Origin: Cytophagales bacterium
GTDB taxonomy: Bacteria; Bacteroidota; Bacteroidia; Cytophagales; 172606-1
DNA length: 64,000 bases
Assembly (NCBI GenBank): GCA_030446715.1
Contig: JAUJMU010000005.1
Span: 87,709 to 151,708, forward strand
Reading direction: 5' to 3'
In this document: piece after piece, positions 1 through 6,452 of the stretch
How positions within the stretch are numbered: position 1 is the first letter of the stretch
How the letters are laid out: each line of letters starts with the position of its first letter
Made by a program: the position numbers and the translations under genes
The notes under the pieces: model-generated
What the model was told of the DNA's origin: nothing
Databases searched by the model: none
What the model saw: the letters and a program-made list of their open reading frames with translations, nothing else

Positions 1-240
1 ATGGTGGAACGTCAGGACCGGATGGTGGAACGTCAGGACCGGATGGAAAACCTTATGGAGCAAATGGTTGATTCTCAGTCAAAGACAATTGGCCGCTTAG
101 ACCGGGTGGAGCAGGCAATTATCAGTCTGGCTAATGGCATCAACGAGTTTGTAGAAATTCACCGGCAAACCACAAAAACCCAGAATGACAGAATCAGCAA
201 CCTTGAACGCCGCATGGACAGGCTTGAGGGTAACAGCTGA
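1..240 (+). CDS. Coiled-coil protein, probable C-terminal part
   Basis: The open frame begins at the first base of the window, so the true start may lie upstream. The visible 79 residues are almost wholly charged heptad-like sequence, with the repeat MVERQDR given twice by a perfect 21-base tandem duplication (1-21 and 22-42) and a third partial echo (MENLMEQ). The tail, NDRISNLERRMDRLEG, also reads as coiled coil. There is no membrane segment, cysteine or catalytic motif. Similar short coiled-coil proteins occur widely and the function cannot be told. A clean terminator lies about 100 bases downstream, so it ends a transcription unit. Confidence 0.55.
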   Translation: MVERQDRMVERQDRMENLMEQMVDSQSKTIGRLDRVEQAIISLANGINEFVEIHRQTTKTQNDRISNLERRMDRLEGNS

Positions 241-335
241 TACCAAACCCGTACGCAGTGCTTGCAACTGCTCTTAACATTTCAGAATATTCGGGGTCAG
301 GCAGTTGACCAGGGGCCTCTGGTCTTTCCTTTTCA

Positions 336-367
336 CCGCCAGAATGCACAAGTCTGGCGGTTTTTTT
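336..367 (+). terminator. Rho-independent terminator
   Basis: Perfect 8-bp stem CCGCCAGA/TCTGGCGG (336-343 with 353-360), a 9-base loop, then seven T. It closes the transcription unit of the coiled-coil gene. Confidence 0.85.
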
Positions 368-543
368 GTGTCTCAACCCAGGCATCAGTACCATGCTGAG
401 GCGCACCATTGGAGCTTCTGAAACTGAAGACTTGCCCGGTCAGTTAACATTTCTGGTAATCATTTCACGATTGAAAATGGGGCTTTCACTAGCTTTGAAA
501 ATCCGCTCATAAAATAAAATATGCCAATCAGCCCCGGATGCAT

Positions 544-551
544 TATATTTG
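544..551 (+). promoter_or_regulatory. Bacteroidota -7 box for the Lrp gene
   Basis: TATATTTG is an exact match to the Bacteroidota -7 consensus TAnnTTTG, 73 bases before the ATG at 624. A weaker alternative TAACTTTA lies at 594-601. No clear -33 TTTG is seen, so this rests on one element only. Confidence 0.45.
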
Positions 552-623
552 TGTTAAAATATTTAAATTTTTTCGATAAATAATTAAAAATTATAACTTT
601 ACGCCCAATAAAATTTTCCTGCC

Positions 624-1118
624 ATGAGTGCAAACGGAATCATCAAACTTGACAATATTGACCGCAAGATTCTGGAAATCCTGCAGAATAACGCAAAAAT
701 TACCAACGCCCACCTGTCTAAAGAAATTGGTTTGTCGCCCGCCCCTACGCTGGAACGCGTAAAGAAACTGGAAAACGGTGGTTTGATCCGCAGCTACCAC
801 GCCCAGCTGGACACTGAGAAAATCGGCCTCGGCGTCACTACCTTCGTGCAGGTCTCCCTGATCGGCCACAAGAAGTCTTATATCGATGCTTTTGTCAGCA
901 AAATCAACGAGATCGACGAGATCATTGAATGCCACCACGTAACCGGCAGCGGCGACTTTCTGCTGAAAATCATCACCAAAGACATCCCTTCTTACCAGAA
1001 ACTCATGTTGGAACGGGTAAGCGACATTGAAGAAATTGACAGCATGCAGTCCATGGTTATCTTGTCTACTTTCAAGAACAGCAAGGTATTGCCCATCCCC
1101 AACGACAAGCACGCCTGA
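624..1118 (+). CDS. Lrp/AsnC family transcriptional regulator
   Basis: A 164-residue protein of the usual Lrp/AsnC size. Residues about 8-55 form the winged helix-turn-helix (LDNIDRKILEILQNNAKI...SKEIGLSPAPTLERVKKLE). Residues about 65-150 form the RAM ligand-binding/oligomerisation domain (VTTFVQVSL..., HHVTGSGDFLLKI). Such proteins bind amino acids or other small molecules and act as local or global regulators. The gene stands alone between its own promoter region and a strong bidirectional terminator; the next gene is convergent, so the target cannot be read from context. Lrp proteins often control their own gene. Confidence 0.93.
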   Translation: MSANGIIKLDNIDRKILEILQNNAKITNAHLSKEIGLSPAPTLERVKKLENGGLIRSYHAQLDTEKIGLGVTTFVQVSLIGHKKSYIDAFVSKINEIDEIIECHHVTGSGDFLLKIITKDIPSYQKLMLERVSDIEEIDSMQSMVILSTFKNSKVLPIPNDKHA

Positions 1119-1131
1119 GAGATTTTACCAT

Positions 1132-1170
1132 AACAAAAAAGGGCTGTTTACGAAACAGCCCTTTTTTGTT
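1132..1170. terminator. Bidirectional terminator between convergent genes
   Basis: Perfect 18-bp stem (1132-1149 with 1153-1170) and a 3-base loop. GGGCTGTTT is flanked by an A-run on one side and a T-run on the other, so it can stop both the Lrp gene and the TPR gene. It overlaps the TPR stop codon by two bases. Confidence 0.9.
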
Positions 1171-2362
1171 ATGCACGGTCATTTTTCCGCCTTTTCCTCT
1201 CCCTGTGACGGGACATGTATTCTTTGGCCTCTTTGTAATGATCAGTCTTCTTTTCGGCCCGGTCCAGCAACACCTGGTAATACTTGCGGGCCTCCTCTAC
1301 GTTGTCTTCCCGGTCGTAGATGCGTCCCAGCGCCGCCAGCGAACCAAGGTAGTAGCCACTGTCATAAGCCTTGCTCTGCTCTGAATACACCACCGCCCGC
1401 TTGTAATAAGATTTGGCTTTCTCCACATCAGGGTTGGTATTGGTGTAGACGTAGCCAAGGTAGTAGCTGGCATAGCGGCCGCTGGTGGCCTCGTAGCCGG
1501 GCATGCCGCGGTCCAGTTTCTCCAGAATGCTTTTTGATACCTCCTCCACTTCGTCGATACGGCCCTGCATGAAGGCCAGCCGGGCGTGGTACCGCTCAAA
1601 GTATGCGTTGTCAGGGAATGTTTCGTGCAGATATCTCGCCAGCTGGTAAGCACGGATGGGCTGGTTTTCTTCACTGTAAATGCGCATCAGAAAATACTGT
1701 GCCTCGGTGCGGGTATAGAAAGCATTGTTGGACACTTCCTGCAATTGCTTGATTCCCTGTACCTTGTCTCCCTTCGGAAACAGCCAGAGGATTGTCTTGA
1801 GGGCCGGGTAATTCTCCGGAACCCAGTCGCGGTAGTAGTTGTAAAGGGCATCGCCGAACAGAAATTCCGGGCTCAGCTCTTCGTAGCCCTTACTTTTGTC
1901 GAGGTAACTGAGTGACTCTCTGGCGTTGACAGCTGCTTTCCGCCAGTCCTTGCGTTCAGAATGCAAACGCCCCTTGAACCCGTAGGCAGCCGCCAGAAAA
2001 AAGGAAGCTTCTATGTTTTTATTGTTCTCCCGGTACATTCTCTCCGCCAGTATGATGGAGGTATCCATATAGGCGTAAAACTTACTATCAAACTGCTGAT
2101 TGTCAATATTGGGCACAATTTTCCACCACTCACTCAGGCCCAGCAGGAAGTAGGGCAGCGGATGATCCGGATATTTCAGCTGGAACCACCTGAATTCATT
2201 TTCAGCCTTCTCAAACTTAAAATTGTACATATCATTGACGGCCCTGGTTGCCTGCACCTGCATGTCCATATCCATGAGGAGCATCCTGGGGACTTCCTGT
2301 TTCTGCGCATTTGCCCGGGCAGCGACCAGTAATAACAGCACAACCAAATACTTAATTTTCAT
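1169..2362 (-). CDS. Exported tetratricopeptide-repeat protein
   Basis: 397 residues. The N-terminus MKIKYLVVLLLLVAARANAQ is a signal peptide with an A-x-A type cleavage site, so the protein acts in the periplasm or at the outer membrane. The rest is helical repeat sequence typical of TPRs (for example YNFKFEKAENEFRWFQLKYPDHPLPYF split over helices, YYLGYVYTNTNP, ARKYYQVLLDRAEK). The C-terminus is very basic (RHRERKRRK). No enzyme motif is seen. TPR arrays usually mediate protein contacts; the partner is unknown. It is a single gene, terminated by the shared hairpin at 1132-1170. Confidence 0.8.
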   Translation of the reverse strand: MKIKYLVVLLLLVAARANAQKQEVPRMLLMDMDMQVQATRAVNDMYNFKFEKAENEFRWFQLKYPDHPLPYFLLGLSEWWKIVPNIDNQQFDSKFYAYMDTSIILAERMYRENNKNIEASFFLAAAYGFKGRLHSERKDWRKAAVNARESLSYLDKSKGYEELSPEFLFGDALYNYYRDWVPENYPALKTILWLFPKGDKVQGIKQLQEVSNNAFYTRTEAQYFLMRIYSEENQPIRAYQLARYLHETFPDNAYFERYHARLAFMQGRIDEVEEVSKSILEKLDRGMPGYEATSGRYASYYLGYVYTNTNPDVEKAKSYYKRAVVYSEQSKAYDSGYYLGSLAALGRIYDREDNVEEARKYYQVLLDRAEKKTDHYKEAKEYMSRHRERKRRKNDRA

Positions 2363-2593
2363 GCGGATAGGGAATTGTATCTCAGATTCAAACGTAAAGC
2401 AAAATTGACTCCGTATTAGTTCACCAGTGGCGGCATACCGGGCATATGTAAGATTGGGAGCCGTTTATACCAAAAATACAATTACAGCAACAAACCTATC
2501 TTTTCACAAAGAGTATAACGTAAAAAATTAAATTGCTTATTCAACTGAAGCAGTGCATATTATGCAGCCGAAAACCGTAAAGGGATAATTTGA

Positions 2594-2601
2594 TAACTTT
2601 G
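2594..2601 (+). promoter_or_regulatory. Bacteroidota -7 box
   Basis: TAACTTTG matches TAnnTTTG exactly, 52 bases upstream of the ATG at 2654. No good TTTG at -33. Confidence 0.45.
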
Positions 2602-2653
2602 CCGTTGCAGAAAGTGCGGTACGGGCAAGATGTAGTAATTTTAAAAAATTGTT

Positions 2654-3883
2654 ATGGAAAGCGTACTAAGCGTATCTTTTTGGGGCAGCCTCCTGTTGAT
2701 ATTGACCACTCTGCGACTAACCTGGCTTATTGGTGCCGCCGGAAACGCCGGTAAAGTCCAGACTTTCTTCTCCTTACTGTCTCATCAGCTCGACCTCTGG
2801 TTCCGCTCTGCCTGGAAGCCTTTCACCATTCTGATCATCACCGGGCTTATCCTCTCCGCCTGCTACGCCGCCACCGGCGACCGGTATCTGGACGTATGGC
2901 AGACCGCTATGATTTTCGGCACCGGCAGCGTCGGGCTTGGCGTACTGATGACCACTTTGGTGGCTGATATTCAGCGGATGCTGCACACCTCCCTGAGTCT
3001 GGAAGAAGACAGCACCCATCCGCTGACGGCCGGCAAGGCGCTGGTGACGGTCCGCAATCTGCTCATCTGCCTGGTGTGCGTGCTGCTGGTGCTGCTCAGG
3101 CAGCCTTACCAGAAGTGGGGCTTGTTTCCGACGGTATCGCTGCTGGCCGGCTTTGCCATGGGATCGGCCACGGCGCTGGTGATTGCGTACCTGTACCGCC
3201 CCAGGCCCGCCCTGGTGCCGGAAACAACTGACTGGATCAGCCGCCTGCTGAAACCCCACCGGCTGGATACGCTGGCCGGGGCCATTGCCGCCACTATGCT
3301 GCTCGGTGCCGGACTATCAGAAACAACGGCCATTACTTTCCCGTCGTGGGCCTCCGGACCGGTTATGCTACCGCTGCTGCTGGCTGTCAATGGGGTGCTG
3401 ATCTCTTCCATCACGGCGTTGCTTTCGGGCAGTCAGTTTTACCAGTTCCTGCTTTCGTACCGTTCACTGCCGCAAAAACTGCTCAATGCCCTGCTGATGA
3501 GCGGATTTTCGCTGATCCTGATCAAATACATGCTGGCCAGCCACTGGGTGCTGAACGGCCGGGAATACAGTGCTCTCCACATCTTCTATACAGTATTGGC
3601 GGGCATAGTCTGCGGAGTGGTTTTCCACGAAACGGGACGGTTCTACAGCTACTGCCGCTGGCAGTATCACGCTTATTTCCGGTTGTTTTATTCCCGCGAA
3701 CTGCTTTTCTTCAAAATCATGAGGCTGGCTTTCCGGACACTTTACCTGCTGGTACCGCCGGCACTGGCCGCCCTTTTTCTGATCATAGCTTTTAAATATG
3801 CGGGTCTTTACGGTATTATGCTGGCTTTTGTAGCCATGCTGTCTAACCTGACGACCCGCTTCGGGCAAGCTTTCCGAACTTAA
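2654..3883 (+). CDS. Half-length membrane pyrophosphatase (HppA)-like protein lacking the catalytic loops
   Basis: 409 residues, about ten membrane segments. The order of weakly conserved blocks follows membrane-bound H+/Na+-pyrophosphatases: TAMIFGTGSVGLG (85-96), AGFAMGSATALVIA (165-178), LAGAIAATMLLGAG (207-220), VMLPLLLAVNGVLISSI (237-253), VLAGIVCGVV (314-323), and the near-signature AGLYGIMLAFVAMLSNL (383-399, compare family GLYGIAIAAVGMLST). The loop that should carry the DVGADLVGKVE-type substrate motif and the acidic NVGDNVGD run is shortened to a basic/proline stretch (about 181-204). The protein stops just after the GLYGI helix, where a full-length enzyme (about 700 residues) continues. 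It therefore should not hydrolyse pyrophosphate. The role is unknown. It sits 71 bases upstream of hpt on the same strand. The homology is my own reading by eye; an unrelated polytopic protein remains possible. Confidence 0.6.
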   Translation: MESVLSVSFWGSLLLILTTLRLTWLIGAAGNAGKVQTFFSLLSHQLDLWFRSAWKPFTILIITGLILSACYAATGDRYLDVWQTAMIFGTGSVGLGVLMTTLVADIQRMLHTSLSLEEDSTHPLTAGKALVTVRNLLICLVCVLLVLLRQPYQKWGLFPTVSLLAGFAMGSATALVIAYLYRPRPALVPETTDWISRLLKPHRLDTLAGAIAATMLLGAGLSETTAITFPSWASGPVMLPLLLAVNGVLISSITALLSGSQFYQFLLSYRSLPQKLLNALLMSGFSLILIKYMLASHWVLNGREYSALHIFYTVLAGIVCGVVFHETGRFYSYCRWQYHAYFRLFYSRELLFFKIMRLAFRTLYLLVPPALAALFLIIAFKYAGLYGIMLAFVAMLSNLTTRFGQAFRT

Positions 3884-3954
3884 GGCCGTAAAGGACGTTG
3901 TCTATAACGGCCAGGGGGAATGGGAAATCAGCGACCCTCCGTCTTTTCGTTTTT

Positions 3955-4488
3955 ATGAAGGAAATCAAAGACAAATCTTTCGAGATTTTTATTTCTGCGG
4001 AAGCACTTGCGGAGCAGATCACCGCCGTTGCAGAGCAGCTTAACCGGGAGTACGCCGGGAAAAATCCGGTATTTGTTTCCATTCTCAACGGGTCATTTAT
4101 ATTCACGGCTGATCTGCTGAGGAAGATCACAATCCCCTGTGAAATCAGTTTTATAAAAGTTGCTTCCTACCACGCCATGCAGTCAACCGGGCAGGTAAAG
4201 AACCTGATCGGACTCAATGAAGAGCTTGCCGGACGGCACGTAGTCATACTGGAAGATATCGTGGACACGGGAATCACCATGGAGGGAATTCTGAATGCTT
4301 TGGAAGTCAGAAATCCGGCCTCGGTCCGGATGGCGGTTCTGCTGTTCAAGGCGGAGGCCCTGCAGAAGAAAATTTCACCTGACTATGTCTGCTTCCGCAT
4401 TCCCAACCGCTTTGTGGTAGGCTACGGACTGGACTACGACGGCTACGGCCGCAACCTGCCGGATCTCTACGTACTCAAAGAAAATTAG
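3955..4488 (+). CDS. hpt: Hypoxanthine phosphoribosyltransferase
   Basis: 177 residues from the ATG at 3955; an upstream in-frame start at 3898 would add a non-conserved, low-similarity leader. The PRPP-binding motif VVILEDIVDTGIT is at about 96-108. The PPi-loop region FVSILNGSFIF is near 40-50, and IPNRFVVGYGLDYDGYGRNLPDLYVL near the C-terminus is the family's base-binding end (quoted in part: FVVGYGLDYDGYGRN). The enzyme salvages hypoxanthine/guanine with PRPP, making IMP/GMP and pyrophosphate in the cytosol. It lies directly after the pyrophosphatase-like membrane gene and before adk, a purine-nucleotide grouping. Confidence 0.95.
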   Translation: MKEIKDKSFEIFISAEALAEQITAVAEQLNREYAGKNPVFVSILNGSFIFTADLLRKITIPCEISFIKVASYHAMQSTGQVKNLIGLNEELAGRHVVILEDIVDTGITMEGILNALEVRNPASVRMAVLLFKAEALQKKISPDYVCFRIPNRFVVGYGLDYDGYGRNLPDLYVLKEN

Positions 4489-4552
4489 CGTACAATCCAA
4501 AGGGTTAATCGAATTATACAATCAGATGCATAGATTATGCGGCAGATGTAAT

Positions 4553-4560
4553 TACATTTG
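4553..4560 (+). promoter_or_regulatory. Bacteroidota -7 box for adk
   Basis: TACATTTG, exact TAnnTTTG match, 18 bases upstream of the adk ATG at 4579. The leader would be very short. Confidence 0.5.
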
Positions 4561-4578
4561 TGGTTTACAGCGACGCAA

Positions 4579-5163
4579 ATGCTAAACATCGTCTTATTCG
4601 GCCCTCCGGGTGCGGGCAAGGGTACACAAAGTCAGCAACTGATTGACAGATATCAGCTTGTGCACATTTCCACGGGTGACCTGTTCCGTGAACACATCAA
4701 AAAAGGAACTGAGCTGGGAAAAAAGGTTGTCGAATTCAACAACAACGGTATTCTGGTGCCCGATGAAATTACCATTGCCATGCTCAAGGGAATGCTGGAT
4801 GAAAACAAGAATGCCAATGGCTTCATTTTCGACGGCTTTCCCCGCACGGAGGCCCACGCCGAGACACTTGACCGGATAATGAGCGGGAACGCCACTGCAA
4901 TTCATGCAGTGTTGTCACTTGACGTATCTGAAGAGGAAGTCCGCAAGCGGCTCCAGATCCGGCGTGATGCCGAGCACCGTCCGGATGACGAAGAATCAAA
5001 GGTAAACCGCCGCATTGAAGAATATTTCAACAAGACTATTCACGTATTGCCTTACTACAACAAGCAGGGCCGCCTGACCAGGGTAAACGGGATTGGCGAC
5101 ATCAGCCAGGTATTCAATCATATCTGCGATAAGGTTGATTCAGCCCGGCCGGCAAAAGCCTGA
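4579..5163 (+). CDS. adk: Adenylate kinase
   Basis: 194 residues from the ATG at 4579, chosen because MLNIVLFGPPGAGKGTQ is the canonical N-terminus; the ATG at 4558 would lie inside the promoter box. The P-loop is GPPGAGKGTQ. The family motif FIFDGFPRTEAHAE (about 83-96) and the arginines RRDAEHRPDD of the LID/core are present. The LID is short, without zinc cysteines. It interconverts ATP + AMP and 2 ADP in the cytosol. The gene is followed by a clean terminator, so obgE is likely transcribed separately. Confidence 0.97.
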   Translation: MLNIVLFGPPGAGKGTQSQQLIDRYQLVHISTGDLFREHIKKGTELGKKVVEFNNNGILVPDEITIAMLKGMLDENKNANGFIFDGFPRTEAHAETLDRIMSGNATAIHAVLSLDVSEEEVRKRLQIRRDAEHRPDDEESKVNRRIEEYFNKTIHVLPYYNKQGRLTRVNGIGDISQVFNHICDKVDSARPAKA

Positions 5164-5181
5164 GCATCAGCCAGTAATTGC

Positions 5182-5366
5182 AAATGTTGAATGCTGAATT
5201 TTGAATTGATCCTCAGCATCAGCATTTAAATTATCAATCATTGGAATAATCTACGGGACTACAAAAGCGTATAAGTCTTTTGTAGTCTTATTTTTTGCAG
5301 CCCTTCCTGAAGGAGTTGCTTTACCGGAAGCTGCATTCAGCATCCAACATTCAGCATTCAACATTT
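5182..5366. repeat. 18-bp inverted repeat flanking the adk terminator
   Basis: AAATGTTGAATGCTGAAT at 5182-5199 is matched exactly by its reverse complement ATTCAGCATTCAACATTT at 5349-5366. Related words recur ahead of eutB (about 9908-9935) and after nuoG (about 26850-26870). The right arm ends just before the obgE start. This looks like a short interspersed intergenic repeat. Confidence 0.7.
5257..5296 (+). terminator. Terminator after adk
   Basis: Perfect 11-bp stem GACTACAAAAG/CTTTTGTAGTC (5257-5267 with 5277-5287), 9-base loop, then TTATTTTTT. Confidence 0.85.
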
Positions 5367-5372
5367 ATCAAA

Positions 5373-6383
5373 GTGGCTTCTTCCAACTTCATTGATTACG
5401 TAAAAATCAACCTCCGTTCCGGAGCAGGCGGGGCAGGCGCATCGCACTTCCGCCGCGAAAAATTCTACCCGCTGGGTGGTCCCGACGGCGGCGACGGTGG
5501 ACGGGGCGGTCACATTATCCTGAAGGGCAACGCCCAGCTCTGGACCCTGCTGCACTTGAAGTACCGCAAGCACGTAGTAGCACCGGCCGGAAAATCGGGA
5601 GAAGGTGCCCGTCGTACCGGCTCCCAGGGCGACGACGTGATCCTGGAAGTGCCCATCGGAACGGTGGCCAAATATGCTGAAACGGAAAAACAACTGGCCG
5701 AAATTACCGAAGACGGGCAGGAGATTATCCTGATGCCCGGTGGCCGGGGCGGTTTGGGCAATTACCATTTCAGGACGGCCACCCAGCAGGCGCCGCGCCA
5801 CGCGCAGCCCGGCGAACCGGGTCAGGACGAATGGATCGTGCTGGAACTGAAGATACTGGCCGATGTGGGCCTGGTGGGCTTTCCGAATGCGGGTAAGTCT
5901 ACATTGCTTTCGGTGGTATCGGCCGCCAAACCCGAAATCGCCGGTTACCCGTTCACTACCCTCGTACCCAACCTCGGCGTGGTCTCCTACCGCGGCGACC
6001 GTTCGTTTGTAATGGCCGACATTCCCGGTATTATTGAAGGCGCATCACAGGGCAAAGGGCTGGGCCTGCGCTTCCTGCGGCACATTGAACGCAACTCAAT
6101 CCTGCTTTTCCTGATTTCAGCCGACAGTGAAGACCTGAAACGGGACTACCGCATTCTGCTCAACGAACTGGATGAATACAACCCAGAACTGCTGGACAAA
6201 AACCGGATCATTGCCGTTTCCAAGTGCGACCTGGTGCCCGAAGAAGAGTATCCGAAGCTGACTGCTCAACTACCTGCCAACATTCCTCACATTTTGATTT
6301 CTTCGGTAACCGGCATGGGCATCGAAGCCATGAAAGATATGATCTGGCAGGCCCTGCAAAGGCCCGCTGACCACGAAATGTGA
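5373..6383 (+). CDS. obgE: GTPase Obg
   Basis: 336 residues from a GTG at 5373 ([17 protein letters not shown]...). The frame is open further upstream to an ATG at 5295, but that stretch encodes the terminator and repeat, so the GTG is preferred. Residues 1-158 form the glycine-rich Obg fold ([27 protein letters not shown]). The G domain follows, with G1 [11 protein letters not shown]3 DIPGIIEGA and G4 SKCD. Obg is an essential GTPase tied to late 50S assembly and stress. The C-terminal extension of some Obgs is absent. Confidence 0.96.
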   Translation: MASSNFIDYVKINLRSGAGGAGASHFRREKFYPLGGPDGGDGGRGGHIILKGNAQLWTLLHLKYRKHVVAPAGKSGEGARRTGSQGDDVILEVPIGTVAKYAETEKQLAEITEDGQEIILMPGGRGGLGNYHFRTATQQAPRHAQPGEPGQDEWIVLELKILADVGLVGFPNAGKSTLLSVVSAAKPEIAGYPFTTLVPNLGVVSYRGDRSFVMADIPGIIEGASQGKGLGLRFLRHIERNSILLFLISADSEDLKRDYRILLNELDEYNPELLDKNRIIAVSKCDLVPEEEYPKLTAQLPANIPHILISSVTGMGIEAMKDMIWQALQRPADHEM

Positions 6384-6452
6384 CAATACACCGGTTCTTG
6401 TTTGTTGTGCGGATACGCCTCTGTCTATCGTAGTTTGTTAAAAAATGATTGT

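Larger units (their letters stand above)
241..623. other. Intergenic region
   Basis: 383 bases without a convincing gene. It holds the terminator at 336-367. After about 480 it becomes AT-rich, with promoter-like boxes TATATTTG (544-551) and TAACTTTA (594-601) ahead of the Lrp-type gene. A 71-residue frame on the minus strand here has no recognisable feature. Confidence 0.6.

Noticed and set aside
194-409. 71-residue minus-strand frame
   Set aside because: It overlaps the terminator and the coiled-coil gene, with no family resemblance.
5295-5372. Longer obgE start at ATG 5295
   Set aside because: The extra part spans the terminator's T-run edge and a repeat; the conserved protein starts at the GTG.
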